Origin: Paracoccus gahaiensis
Lineage (GTDB): Bacteria; Pseudomonadota; Alphaproteobacteria; Rhodobacterales; Rhodobacteraceae
NCBI RefSeq assembly: GCF_005048225.1
Contig: NZ_SUNI01000014.1
Location: forward strand, 54,019 to 118,018
Direction of reading: 5' to 3'
Length of the DNA: 64,000 nt
The notes under the pieces are model-generated. The model made no database searches, was not told the origin of the DNA, and worked only from the letters and a program-made list of their open reading frames with translations. A program made the position numbers and the translations under genes. The stretch's first letter is position 1; each line of letters starts with the position of its first letter. Below are positions 48,863 to 56,616 of the stretch, piece by piece.

Positions 48863-49156
48863 CTAGCGCAGCAGCACCTCGTCGGCGCGCAGAAGCCCCA
48901 GGACCTCGCGGGCGCGTTCGTCCAGCAGGTCCAGATCCAGATAGGCGTCGGAGAGGCGGCGGGTCAGGTTCTGCATCTGCGCCACCTCGTCGCGCAGGGC
49001 GTCGCGCTGCGCGGCCAGCTCAGCCGTCTCGGCCTCGATCTGGATGCGGCGCAGGATGCCCGAGGGGCCCTGCACCGCCGCATAGGAAAAATACAGCCCC
49101 AGAAGGACGGTCAGGACCAGAAAGACGGTGGCGCCGATGGACAGGCGTTGGGGCAT
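48863..49156 (-). CDS. ftsB: FtsB/DivIC-family septum formation protein
   Basis: The 97-residue protein has a short cytoplasmic N-terminus, one membrane helix (about 8-27, ATVFLVLTVLLGLYFSYAAV) and a coiled coil (about 38-75) with the GPSGILRRIQIEAETAEL pattern of FtsB. FtsB with FtsL and FtsQ activates septal peptidoglycan synthesis. AAGGA precedes ATG 49156. Sitting before pdhA is common in Rhodobacterales; ftsL is at 54437 in the dcw cluster. Confidence 0.85.
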   Translation of the reverse strand: MPQRLSIGATVFLVLTVLLGLYFSYAAVQGPSGILRRIQIEAETAELAAQRDALRDEVAQMQNLTRRLSDAYLDLDLLDERAREVLGLLRADEVLLR

Positions 49157-49224
49157 GGGCAGTTCCTTGTCACGGCGAAGATCATGCCACAGCGCGGGAT
49201 CGGGGAAAATCCCCTCTGTCAGGG

Positions 49225-50004
49225 TCAGGCGCGGTCGCGATAGGTCCGTTCCAGCGCCCGGGCCTGATCGGCCAGACCCCAGGGCGCATTGAGGATCCAC
49301 ATGCCCGACCCGATCATCGCATGGCCGGGCCGCGCGGGGGGGAAGGCCACTTCCGAGATCAGCGCCTCGGGGAAGTCGGTGGCCAGCTGCGCGGTCATGC
49401 CGAAATGCCGGTGATCGGTCAGGATCGGATACCACAGCGCGATGACACCCACGTTCCATTTGCGCGCGATCAGCCCGATCTGGCGCGGGATCGCGACATA
49501 GTCGGTCTTGACCTCGTAGCTGGGGTCGATCAGCAGCATCCCCCGGCGCGGATCGGGCGGGCAGATGGCCTGCGCCATCTGGAAGCCGTCCTGCTGGTGC
49601 AGGGCCGCGAACCCCGCCACGCGGCGCAAAGCGGCGAATTCGGCGGGATGCAGCTCGGCCAGATGCGCGCGGTCGTCATAGCGCAGGAAATGGTCCGCGA
49701 TCAGGGGCGATCCGGGATAGACCTGCGACCCCCGGCTGGCGCGGATGGCGGCCAGCGCCCGGATCAGTGGATGATCATCGGGCAGCCATACTTCGGCCAG
49801 CGCGCGATCGATGCCCTGCGCGGCCTCGCCCGTCTTCTGCGCCTCGGGGGCGGTCAGGTCATAGAGGCCGCGCCCGGCATGGGTTTCCAGATAGGACAGC
49901 GGCTTGTTCTTGCGCGTCAGGTAGTCCATCGCCGCCGCCAGCAGCGCGTGCTTATGCAAGTCGGCCAGGTTCCCGGCATGATAGGCGTGTTGATAACTGA
50001 GCAT
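49225..50004 (-). CDS. rlmJ: RlmJ, 23S rRNA (adenine2030-N6)-methyltransferase
   Basis: The 259-residue protein starts MLSYQHAYHAGNLADLHKHA, an RlmJ hallmark, and has the N6-adenine methyltransferase motif DPSYE within GMLLIDPSYEVKTDY, plus WYPI and GSGMWILNAPWGL. It methylates A2030 of 23S rRNA. Gap to the ftsB-like gene is 68 nt. Confidence 0.95.
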   Translation of the reverse strand: MLSYQHAYHAGNLADLHKHALLAAAMDYLTRKNKPLSYLETHAGRGLYDLTAPEAQKTGEAAQGIDRALAEVWLPDDHPLIRALAAIRASRGSQVYPGSPLIADHFLRYDDRAHLAELHPAEFAALRRVAGFAALHQQDGFQMAQAICPPDPRRGMLLIDPSYEVKTDYVAIPRQIGLIARKWNVGVIALWYPILTDHRHFGMTAQLATDFPEALISEVAFPPARPGHAMIGSGMWILNAPWGLADQARALERTYRDRA

Positions 50005-50048
50005 CCCGCTCCCTTAGCGCGCGCCTGCGGGCGGGGGAAGGGATCAGT

Positions 50049-50261
50049 TCAGTCAGCGCGGCGCAGTTCGGACTTGCCCTTCAGCACCTGATCGCCGTCC
50101 TCTTGTTCGATCAGGTAGGCGGGATCGTCCTTGCTGGCCTTGCGGGTGATGTTGCTGCCCTTGATCGTCTTCTCGACGTCCTCGGTGAAGATCTCGGCGA
50201 TCTTGCCTGTGGCGGTGCTGCCCGACCAATCCCATTCGACCCGGGTTCCCTTGCGCAACAT
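50049..50261 (-). CDS. DUF2945 / hypervirulence-associated Tudor-domain protein
   Basis: The 70-residue protein MLRKGTRVEWDWSGSTATGK ... with the KIAEIFTEDVEKTIKGSNITR and DDPAYLIEQEDGDQVLKGKSEL pattern fits the small SH3/Tudor-like DUF2945 family. Function in bacteria is unknown. GGAGGG precedes ATG 50261 by 6 nt. It lies downstream of the CcsR-like array on the same strand. Confidence 0.85.
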   Translation of the reverse strand: MLRKGTRVEWDWSGSTATGKIAEIFTEDVEKTIKGSNITRKASKDDPAYLIEQEDGDQVLKGKSELRRAD

Positions 50262-50333
50262 GATCTGCCCTCCGACGGCTCGTGTCGGGGCAAATGCGCG
50301 GCGGGGCAGGGTGGTTCCAAGGGGGAAGAAGGC

Positions 50334-50403
50334 GCGGCGACCTCCAGGGAGGAGGAGGGAGGTCGCCGCTGAACGCTGGCCCAGGGAGGAGGGAGGGGCC
50401 GCG
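50334..50403 (-). ncRNA. CcsR-like unit 4 (hairpins 7 and 8)
   Basis: Hairpin 7: GGCCC (50378-50382) with GGGCC (50396-50400), extended by CGC/GCG past a bulged base. Hairpin 8: perfect 12-bp stem 50334-50345 with 50358-50369, the most stable of the array, followed on the minus strand by a pyrimidine-rich stretch (TTCTTCCCCC), which may end transcription. Confidence 0.7.
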
Positions 50404-50411
50404 TTTGGGGT

Positions 50412-50483
50412 GCGGTCCTGGCCAGGGAGGAGGAGGGCCGGACCGCCAACGCCGGGTTCCAGGGAGGAGGAGGGAACCGGGCG
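50412..50483 (-). ncRNA. CcsR-like unit 3 (hairpins 5 and 6)
   Basis: Hairpin 5: GGTTCC (50455-50460) with GGAACC (50473-50478), plus CGCC/GGCG outer pairs past one mismatch. Hairpin 6: GCGGTCC and GGCC (50412-50423) with GGCC and GGACCGC (50436-50446), one bulge. Both have the 12-nt loop AGGGAGGAGGAG on the plus strand. Confidence 0.7.
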
Positions 50484-50518
50484 CAACCGTGTGCCGCGAA
50501 TGAGACGGCTATGAGAGT

Positions 50519-50592
50519 GCGGCGACCTCCAGGGAGGAGGAGAGAGGTCGCCGCCTTGACGCGCGGATCCGGGGAGGAGGTCGGTTCCGGCG
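50519..50592 (-). ncRNA. CcsR-like unit 2 (hairpins 3 and 4)
   Basis: Hairpin 3 (50561-50592) is the weakest: CGGATCC against GGTTCCG has one mismatch. Hairpin 4: GCGGCGACCTC (50519-50529) with GAGGTCGCCGC (50544-50554), the same arms as hairpin 8. A 35-nt spacer follows, the longest in the array. Confidence 0.65.
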
Positions 50593-50600
50593 CAGTTTGG

Positions 50601-50670
50601 GGCAGCATCCCTCAGGGAGGAGGAGAAAGGGATGCCGCCAGATCCAGGCCCTCGGGAGGAGGTAAGGGCC
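50601..50670 (-). ncRNA. CcsR-like unit 1 (hairpins 1 and 2)
   Basis: Hairpin 1: GGCCCT (50647-50652) with AGGGCC (50665-50670). Hairpin 2: 50601-50612 with 50628-50639, CATCCCT/AGGGATG plus outer pairs with one mismatch. It begins 15 nt after the DUF1127 stop. Confidence 0.7.
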
Positions 50671-50684
50671 GGGAATGGGAATTC

Positions 50685-50912
50685 TTAAGAGGCCGAGCCC
50701 CAGGCCGCTTCGTGGGCCAGGCGGGTGATCATCGAACGGCTGATGCCCAGATCATCAAGATCGCGGGTGGTCAGCGCGTTGAGTTCACGCACGGTCTGGC
50801 GGTACACGGCGCGGCGGGCGCGGTTTTCCTGCATCCGCTGGATCGCGGTCAGCAGGCGTCCACGCAGGCCGGCTTCGGCGGTGGTGCTGCGTGCTTGGGC
50901 GATAACAGCCAT
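50685..50912 (-). CDS. DUF1127 small basic protein, CcaF1-like
   Basis: The 75-residue protein is Arg-rich and carries the DUF1127/YjiS core RQTVRELNALTTRDLDDLGISRSMITRLAHEAA. In R. sphaeroides the homologue CcaF1, encoded directly before CcsR1-4, is an RNA-binding protein acting in sRNA maturation. Position before the hairpin array here supports the same role. AAAGGA lies 8 nt before ATG 50912. The longer frame upstream to 51044 is promoter and leader. Confidence 0.88.
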   Translation of the reverse strand: MAVIAQARSTTAEAGLRGRLLTAIQRMQENRARRAVYRQTVRELNALTTRDLDDLGISRSMITRLAHEAAWGSAS

Positions 50913-50979
50913 GGTGGTATCCTTTCGGTTCATCTCGTCTGCGCCGTTCCCGGATTGGCCCGGCGTTTCGTTGGATTGA

Positions 50980-51007
50980 AGATGGACCTGCCAGGGCCTT
51001 TGCACAA
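50980..51007 (-). promoter_or_regulatory. Possible RpoH-type promoter for the DUF1127-CcsR transcript
   Basis: On the minus strand TTGTGC (51007-51002), 16 nt, CCATCT (50985-50980). The -10 resembles the RpoH CCCCATnT core. The R. sphaeroides locus is RpoHI/RpoHII dependent. The match is weak. Confidence 0.3.
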
Positions 51008-51251
51008 CGGATTGTTTCGGAATGCTGCCATGCAGCAATTGCATGACTGAGGCTGACCTATCGCCCTCCTCGGCACTGATAACTTGTCATAAAATTGAAA
51101 CGATACATCCGTTAGCGGTCACGCCGCAGACGCAAAAATCCCCTGTTTTGAAGGCGTTTCGGGGGGTTCCGGCATGGATTGTCGCAGGGGGTGTTGAGCG
51201 CCCGGGATCTATGCTTCATGCTGCCGGACACACAAGACACAGGTTGGTCAC
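51008..51251. other. Intergenic region between the DUF1127 gene and mrp
   Basis: No gene seen. An AT-rich patch (51080-51110, CTTGTCATAAAATTGAAACG) may hold promoters for either direction. mrp has no clear ribosome binding site (GGTTGGTCAC precedes ATG). Confidence 0.4.
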
Positions 51252-52343
51252 ATGTCCCTTTCGCGCGAAACGGTCCTTACGGCACTCTCGGATATCCCTC
51301 TTCCGCAGGGGGGAACACTGGGTCAGGCCGATCTGATCCGGGCCCTGTCGATCGACGAGGGCACCGTACGATTCGTCCTCGAGGTCGAGAATGCGGCCAC
51401 GGCCACGGCCCTTCAGCCGGTCGAGGCCGAGGCGAAGGCGCGTCTGGAGCGTCTGCCGGGCGTGACCAAGGTGCAGATCGTGATGACCGCCTCGGCCAAT
51501 GCGCCGCCGCCCAAGGCGGTGTCGGGGCAGGGGGCGGCGCCGTCCCTGAAGATCGGCGGCCATGCCAAGCCGCAGGCCGGCCCGCAGGCGATCCCCGGCG
51601 TGCGCCATATCGTGGCCATCGGCTCGGGCAAGGGCGGCGTGGGCAAATCCACCGTCACCTCGAACCTGGCGGTGGCGCTGGCGCGGGCGGGGCGCAAGGT
51701 TGGGTTGCTGGACGCCGATATCTACGGCCCCTCGCAGCCGCGCATGATGGGGGTGTCGGGGCGCCCTGCCAGCCCGGACGGGCAGCGCATCGATCCGCTG
51801 CACGCGCATGGCGTCACCGTCATGTCCATCGGCCTGATGCTGAAGGAGGGCGAGGCGCTGGTCTGGCGCGGCCCGATGCTGATGGGCGCGTTGCAGCAGC
51901 TGCTGCAGCAGGTGAACTGGGGCGAGCTGGACGTGCTGCTGATCGACCTGCCGCCCGGCACCGGTGACGTGCAGCTGAGCCTGTGCCAGAAGGCCCCGGT
52001 CACCGGCGCCATCATCGTGTCCACCCCGCAGGACGTGGCGCTGCTGGATGCGCGCCGCGCCATCGACATGTTCACCAAGCTCAAGACCCCGGTCCTGGGG
52101 CTGATCGAGAACATGTCCACCTATATCTGCCCCAAATGCGGTCACGAGGAGCATCTGTTCGGCCATGGCGGCGTCGCCGCCGAGGCCGAGACCCTGGGTC
52201 TGCCGTTCTTCGGAGAGTTGCCGCTGCAGTTGGAAGTTCGCCTTGCGGGTGATTCGGGGAAACCCGCCGCCCTGGGCGACGGAAGCGTCGCGCAGGCCTA
52301 TGCGCGGCTGGCCGAGCGGCTGATTCAGGGCGGAATCGCCTGA
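51252..52343 (+). CDS. mrp: Mrp/ApbC, iron-sulfur cluster carrier ATPase
   Basis: The 363-residue protein has an N-terminal MIP18-like domain (1-80), a P-loop [10 protein letters not shown] (about 123-132), [23 protein letters not shown], and the Fe-S binding CPKCG near residue 295. It carries [4Fe-4S] clusters to target enzymes. It stands alone before the dcw leader, with a terminator-like hairpin 38 nt after the stop. Confidence 0.96.
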   Translation: MSLSRETVLTALSDIPLPQGGTLGQADLIRALSIDEGTVRFVLEVENAATATALQPVEAEAKARLERLPGVTKVQIVMTASANAPPPKAVSGQGAAPSLKIGGHAKPQAGPQAIPGVRHIVAIGSGKGGVGKSTVTSNLAVALARAGRKVGLLDADIYGPSQPRMMGVSGRPASPDGQRIDPLHAHGVTVMSIGLMLKEGEALVWRGPMLMGALQQLLQQVNWGELDVLLIDLPPGTGDVQLSLCQKAPVTGAIIVSTPQDVALLDARRAIDMFTKLKTPVLGLIENMSTYICPKCGHEEHLFGHGGVAAEAETLGLPFFGELPLQLEVRLAGDSGKPAALGDGSVAQAYARLAERLIQGGIA

Positions 52344-52380
52344 TCCGGGAATTTCTGGGACATCTGGGAATGCATGGGCG

Positions 52381-52406
52381 CGAGAGGCCGAAAGACCTCT
52401 CGTTTG
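52381..52406 (+). terminator. Probable terminator of mrp
   Basis: Stem CGAGAGG (52381-52387) with CCTCTCG (52396-52402), loop CCGAAAGA, followed by TTTG. Confidence 0.65.
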
Positions 52407-52689
52407 CGTGATCTGTCGTGAAGATGACACCAATGTTTTAGGGTACTGCCGCCAATTTGGACTTGCTCCACCCGGAACTGTGCTGATTTCGCCGCAGAAA
52501 TCGAAATATCCGCCTCTGTGACCTGCTTCCAGATCTGGTGTTGTTTCTGAGCAACGCCACCATTTGTGGCAGGCAAATCGATCTTAATCGACGCGTTCTC
52601 GATTCGACCATGTGCAGGATCCCGCGCGGAATGCAGCCCATCCACCATAAATGCCGTTGCTTCCCATGAATTCCCATGGCACAACGAGA
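52407..52689. other. AT-richer non-coding stretch upstream of the dcw leader
   Basis: About 280 nt with visibly lower GC than the rest of the window. No reliable gene. Contains the direct repeat TTCCCATG (52661-52668 and 52671-52678) and should include the main dcw promoter, which I could not place with confidence. Confidence 0.4.
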
Positions 52690-52912
52690 TCACGAAAACG
52701 GGCAGCAAATGGGGCGATCAAGACCCCGCTAAGGCGAAGCAGAACTTCATACAGGCAACCGTTTTCCAACATAGCCGACCCGCGCGTGCGAGCAGCACCT
52801 CCCCCAGGTGGCGCGTGAAGGGTCGGCAACCACCCCGCAAAGGGGCCCGGGTAACGGGAACGAGGGCGGCGGATCGGGCAGTGGCAGCGGCCCGATCCGC
52901 CCTTTCTCTTTC
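52690..52912 (+). ncRNA. upsM: UpsM-like sRNA within the mraZ leader
   Basis: The leader just before mraZ is densely structured: outer stem GCCGACCC/GGGTCGGC (52774-52781 with 52820-52827) enclosing CACCT/AGGTG (52796-52800 with 52806-52810, loop CCCCC), then CCCC/GGGG (52833-52844), then an intrinsic terminator. R. sphaeroides makes the abundant sRNA UpsM (about 200 nt) from the same place by partial termination before mraZ. The 3' end is set by the terminator; the 5' end given here is a guess. Confidence 0.6.
52868..52910 (+). terminator. Intrinsic terminator inside the dcw leader
   Basis: Perfect 11-bp stem GGCGGATCGGG (52868-52878) with CCCGATCCGCC (52891-52901), 12-nt loop, then CTTTCTCTTT. 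It lies about 43-52 nt before the mraZ start, so it must be leaky or regulated for the dcw genes to be transcribed from upstream. Confidence 0.85.
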
Positions 52913-52952
52913 GGACCCCCCGAAAGAGCAGGACAGTGAGGGCGGGTGCCAG

Positions 52953-53465
52953 GTGGCGCGGAAGTTCAGAGGCACCGAAAGCGTCAAGGTCGATGGCAAG
53001 GGGCGCATGTCGATCCCGGCCCGCCTGCGCCGCGTCTTCGATGCCGGTGACCCGTCCTTTGCCGGGGCCAATACCGGTCGCACCCAGGTCGTCGCCGTCT
53101 ATGGCCCCGACTGGTGGAACTGGATCGAGCTGTATTCCATCGAGGCCATCGAACAGATCGACGAGCAGATCGACCGCCTGACCCGCGGCAGCCAGGAACG
53201 CCGCTGGCTGGAGCTGCTGATGAACGGACAATCCACCGATCTTGAAATCGACCGCGAGGGCCGCCTGGTCCTGCCCGCCAAGCTGCGCGAGAAGCTGGGC
53301 TTTGCCGAGGGCACGGAAACGGTCTTCGAATCGCGCGGCGATTACGTGCAGGTCTATCACCCCGACTCCCGTCCCAAGGATGTCGAGGCGCTGGAGGATT
53401 TCGCCGCCAGCAAGGGCCCCGAATTCGATCCCCGCGCCTTCCTGCACCAGACGGACGGGATCTGA
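52953..53465 (+). CDS. mraZ: MraZ, transcriptional regulator of the dcw cluster
   Basis: The 170-residue protein has two AbrB-like SpoVT halves, each with the MraZ DxxxR pattern: VDGKGRMSIPARLRR and IDREGRLVLPAKLRE. MraZ binds repeats upstream of dcw genes and represses them in E. coli. The start is GTG 52953 (VARKFRGTESV), matching the usual MARRFRG opening; GAGGG is 10 nt upstream. First gene of the cluster, 3 nt before rsmH. Confidence 0.95.
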   Translation: MARKFRGTESVKVDGKGRMSIPARLRRVFDAGDPSFAGANTGRTQVVAVYGPDWWNWIELYSIEAIEQIDEQIDRLTRGSQERRWLELLMNGQSTDLEIDREGRLVLPAKLREKLGFAEGTETVFESRGDYVQVYHPDSRPKDVEALEDFAASKGPEFDPRAFLHQTDGI

Positions 53466-53468
53466 CCG

Positions 53469-54437
53469 ATGGCCGGTCCGCATATCCCCGTCCTGCTGGC
53501 TCCCCTGTTGCGCGCCGTCGCCCCGGTGACCGGCACCTGGCTGGACGGCACCTTCGGCGCGGGCGGCTATGCGCGCGGGCTGCTGGAGGCCGGGGCCGAT
53601 CTGGTGATCGGCGTCGATCGCGATCCTGCCGTCGTCGCCATGGCCGAAGGTTGGCGCGCGCCCTATGGCGACCGACTGCGGCTGGTCGAGGGGACGTTTT
53701 CCGACATGGACCGCCTGGCGGGGCAGATGCTGGACGGGGTCGTGCTGGATCTGGGCGTCAGCTCGATGCAGCTGGATCAGGCCGAGCGCGGCTTCTCGTT
53801 CATGCGCGACGGGCCCCTGGACATGCGGATGGGCGGCGACGTGCCCTCGGCCGCCGATCTGCTGAACACTGCCGAGGAGGGGGTGATCGCGGATGTGCTG
53901 TATCATTACGGCGAGGAGCGCGCCTCGCGCCGCATCGCCAAGGCCATCGTCGCGGCCCGTCCGCTGACGCGCACCGCCCAGTTGGCCGAGATCGTGGCGG
54001 GCTGCCTGCCGCGCCCCAAGCCGGGCCAAAGCCATCCGGCCACGCGCAGCTTCCAGGCTATCCGCATCTGGGTGAATGACGAGTTCGGTCAGCTGGTCGC
54101 GGGGCTGTCGGCGGCGGAACGCGCGCTGAAGCCCGGCGGGCAGCTGGCGGTGGTCAGCTTTCATTCGCTCGAGGACCGGATCGTGAAACGCTTCATGCAG
54201 GCGCGCTCGGATCAGGGGGGCGGCGGCAACCGCTATGCGCCGGTGCAGGACGTGCTGGAACCGGGCTTCACCCTGCCGTTCCGCCGCGCCATCGGCCCGG
54301 ACCCCGACGAGCTGTCGGGCAACCCGCGCGCCCGCTCGGCGCTGCTGCGCGTGGGCATCCGCACCGAGGCCCCGGCGGGCACGGTCGAGGCCAAGGCGCT
54401 GGCGATGCCGCGCCTGCCCGGACAGGAGCGCGGCTGA
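53469..54437 (+). CDS. rsmH: RsmH/MraW, 16S rRNA (cytosine1402-N4)-methyltransferase
   Basis: The 322-residue enzyme has [13 protein letters not shown], the SAM motif [37 protein letters not shown], and the [15 protein letters not shown] end block. It methylates C1402 in the ribosomal P site. Its stop overlaps the ftsL start (TGATG). Confidence 0.97.
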   Translation: MAGPHIPVLLAPLLRAVAPVTGTWLDGTFGAGGYARGLLEAGADLVIGVDRDPAVVAMAEGWRAPYGDRLRLVEGTFSDMDRLAGQMLDGVVLDLGVSSMQLDQAERGFSFMRDGPLDMRMGGDVPSAADLLNTAEEGVIADVLYHYGEERASRRIAKAIVAARPLTRTAQLAEIVAGCLPRPKPGQSHPATRSFQAIRIWVNDEFGQLVAGLSAAERALKPGGQLAVVSFHSLEDRIVKRFMQARSDQGGGGNRYAPVQDVLEPGFTLPFRRAIGPDPDELSGNPRARSALLRVGIRTEAPAGTVEAKALAMPRLPGQERG

Positions 54438-54787
54438 TGCGGTCGCTGACCTATCTGGGCTGCGTGCTGGTGGTCATGGGTCTGGCCTTCTGGGCCTATC
54501 GCGAGAATTACGCGACCCAGGCCTCGATGGGCCAGATGTCCCAGGTCCAGCGCGAGATCGCGGGCCTGCGCGAGGAACTGGGCGTGCTGAGGGCCGAATG
54601 GGCCTTCCTGAACCGCCCCGACCGGCTGAGCCAGCTGGTCGACTTGAACTTCGACCGGCTGCAGCTTGTCCCGGTCGAGACCGGCCAGATGCTGGATCTG
54701 GAGCATGTTGATTATCCCAAGCCGCCCCCGCCGCCCGATCCGCTGACCGACCCCCAACCCGAACTCTCCGAGGAACCAACGCCATGA
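54437..54787 (+). CDS. ftsL: FtsL-like division protein
   Basis: The 116-residue protein has one membrane helix near the N-terminus (about 4-20, LTYLGCVLVVMGLAFWAY), a coiled coil (about 32-60), and the family-like RPDRLSQL after it, then a Pro-rich tail. Sequence is poorly conserved in this family; position between rsmH and ftsI decides. It works with FtsB (48863-49156) and FtsQ. Confidence 0.9.
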   Translation: MRSLTYLGCVLVVMGLAFWAYRENYATQASMGQMSQVQREIAGLREELGVLRAEWAFLNRPDRLSQLVDLNFDRLQLVPVETGQMLDLEHVDYPKPPPPPDPLTDPQPELSEEPTP

Positions 54788-56616
54788 TCCGCACCCCCCT
54801 GCGCCCCCTGGCCCGCATTCTTCGCGCCCGTGACCGTGGCGAGAATCCCGACGAGATCGAGGCCGAGAACCGCCGCCTGCGCCACGAGAAGATCCAGGAC
54901 CGCGCCCGGCGCCGGGCCGAGGGACGGCTGGTGGTGATGGCGGGCTGCTTCCTTCTGGCCTTCGGCACCGTGGCGGCGCGCATGGGGACGCTGGCCTCCA
55001 GCGCGGCGGCCGAGCCGCAGGGGCAGGTCCTGTCCGCGCAGATCATCTCGCAGCGGGCCGACATCATCGACCGGCGCGGCCATGTGCTGGCCACGAACCT
55101 GCTGACCCATTCGGTCTATGCCCATCCGCACCAGATGGTCGACCCGGTGGGCACCGCGCAGGGGCTGGCGCGGATCTTCCCCGATCTGGAGGTCGAGCGG
55201 CTGACCCGCGACTTCACCGGCGACCGCAAGTTCATGTGGATCAAGCGCAAGATCAGCCCCGAGCAGATGCAGGCCGTCCATGATCTGGGCGAGCCCGGCC
55301 TGCTGTTCGGCCCGCGCGAGATGCGGATCTATCCCAATGGTGACATCGCCAGCCATGTGCTGGGCGGCTCGGGCTTTGGCAACGAGGGCGTCAGCAGCGC
55401 CGAGGTGATCGGCATCGCCGGCGTGGAAAAGGCCTTCGACGCCTGGCTGCGTGATCCCGCCAACGAGGGCGCGCCTCTGGCCCTGTCCATCGACCTGACC
55501 CTGCAGCAGGCGATGGAGGACGTGCTGTCCTCGGGCATGAACGTCATGAATGCCAAGGGTGCCACCGGCATCCTGATGGAGGTCAAGACCGGCGAGATCG
55601 TGGCGATGGCCAGCCTGCCCGATTTCGACCCCAACGACCGCCCGCGCCCGCTGCTGACCGGCGAGCCCTCGGACAGCCCGCTGTTCAACCGCGCGGTGCA
55701 GGGCCAGTACGAGCTGGGCTCGACCTTCAAGATCTTCCCGGTCGCGCAGGCGCTGGATCTGGGGCTGGTCAACCCGGCCTCGGGGATCAACGCGGCGGCC
55801 CCCATGCGGATCGGGCGCTTCCTGATCAACGACTTCCACAATTACGGCAAGGAGCTGAGCGTCACGGACGTGATCGTGAAATCCTCGAACGTGGCGACGG
55901 TGCGGATCGCGCAGATGATCGGCCCCGACCGGCAGAAGGATTTCCTGGAGAAGCTGGGCCTGTTCGCCCCGACCCCCATCGAGATGGTCGAGGCGCCCAC
56001 CGGCCAGCCGCTGGTGCCCACCCGCTGGCCCGCCGTGACCTCGGCCACGGTCAGCTTCGGCCACGGGCTGGCGGCCAGCCCGCTGCATCTGGCGGTGGCC
56101 TATGCGACCATCGCCAATGGCGGCAAGCGAGTGACGCCGACCCTGATCCACGGCCGCCAGCGCCCCGAGGGCGAGCAGGTCCTGTCGCCCCGCGCCGCCG
56201 CGATGTCGGTGGACATGCTGCGCCAGGTGGTCACGCGCGGCACCGCGCGCCAGGCCGAGGTGCCGGGCTATGAGGTGGCGGGCAAGACCGGCACCGCCGA
56301 CAAGCCCCGCTCCTCGGGCGGCTATTACAAGAACAAGGTCATCGCGACCTTCGCCTCGGTCTTCCCGGCCAGCGATCCGAAATACGTGCTGATCGTGGCG
56401 CTGGACGAGCCGACCGCGCAGATCGGCAACGGTCAGGAAAGCCGCACGGCCGGCTATACCGCCGTGCCGGTCGCCGCCGAGCTGATCCGCCGTGTGGGCC
56501 CCCTGCTGGGGCTGGATCCGGTGACCGACGAAAACCTGCCGACGATCGCCGCCCGCTTCGAACCGCGTGTTGAACCTGTGCAAGGGCCTGAGATAAAGCT
56601 CGTCGCAAATCAATGA
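54784..56616 (+). CDS. ftsI: FtsI/PBP3, septal peptidoglycan transpeptidase
   Basis: The 610-residue class B PBP has a basic cytoplasmic part, one membrane helix (about 47-65), a pedestal domain (QRADIIDRRGHVLATNL), and the transpeptidase domain with active-site GSTFKIF (Ser about 316), SSN and GKTGTAD. It cross-links septal peptidoglycan. It overlaps ftsL and murE by 4 bp each. The cytoplasmic N-terminus of about 45 residues is longer than in E. coli. Confidence 0.96.
   Translation: MIRTPLRPLARILRARDRGENPDEIEAENRRLRHEKIQDRARRRAEGRLVVMAGCFLLAFGTVAARMGTLASSAAAEPQGQVLSAQIISQRADIIDRRGHVLATNLLTHSVYAHPHQMVDPVGTAQGLARIFPDLEVERLTRDFTGDRKFMWIKRKISPEQMQAVHDLGEPGLLFGPREMRIYPNGDIASHVLGGSGFGNEGVSSAEVIGIAGVEKAFDAWLRDPANEGAPLALSIDLTLQQAMEDVLSSGMNVMNAKGATGILMEVKTGEIVAMASLPDFDPNDRPRPLLTGEPSDSPLFNRAVQGQYELGSTFKIFPVAQALDLGLVNPASGINAAAPMRIGRFLINDFHNYGKELSVTDVIVKSSNVATVRIAQMIGPDRQKDFLEKLGLFAPTPIEMVEAPTGQPLVPTRWPAVTSATVSFGHGLAASPLHLAVAYATIANGGKRVTPTLIHGRQRPEGEQVLSPRAAAMSVDMLRQVVTRGTARQAEVPGYEVAGKTGTADKPRSSGGYYKNKVIATFASVFPASDPKYVLIVALDEPTAQIGNGQESRTAGYTAVPVAAELIRRVGPLLGLDPVTDENLPTIAARFEPRVEPVQGPEIKLVANQ

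Larger units (their letters stand above)
50334..50670 (-). ncRNA. CcsR-like ('cuckoo') sRNA cluster: eight hairpins with CCUCCUCC loops
   Basis: On the minus strand eight stem-loops follow one another, each with arms of different sequence but with the same loop, CUCCUCCUCCCU or a close variant. Arms co-vary (GCGGCGACCTCC/GGAGGTCGCCGC; GCGGTCC/GGACCGC; GGTTCC/GGAACC; CATCCCT/AGGGATG), so structure is conserved while sequence is not. They sit directly after a DUF1127 gene. R. sphaeroides has the same layout: DUF1127 gene ccaF1 followed by CcsR1-4, four stress sRNAs each with two CCUCCUCCC-loop hairpins. Spacing here also suggests four pairs. The exposed anti-Shine-Dalgarno loops could bind ribosome binding sites or protein. 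Confidence 0.85.

Noticed and set aside
50346..50664. Series of plus-strand Shine-Dalgarno sites (AGGAGG)
   Set aside because: None is followed by a start codon at proper distance with an open frame; the motif is the complement of the minus-strand loops.
50334..50670. CRISPR array or coding repeat
   Set aside because: The repeated part is only about 12 nt, each copy is enclosed by its own complementary arms, and spacers are not of constant length. Plus-strand frames through it have no coding character.
52325..52708. 127-codon minus-strand frame between mrp and mraZ
   Set aside because: No family resemblance, no ribosome binding site, overlaps the end of mrp and the likely dcw promoter. Kept only as an AT-rich patch worth a look.
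52690..52912. RNase P RNA (rnpB) upstream of mraZ
   Set aside because: rnpB can sit near mraZ in alphaproteobacteria, but the conserved GAGGAAAGTCCGG-type P4 region is not present and the structured part is too short.
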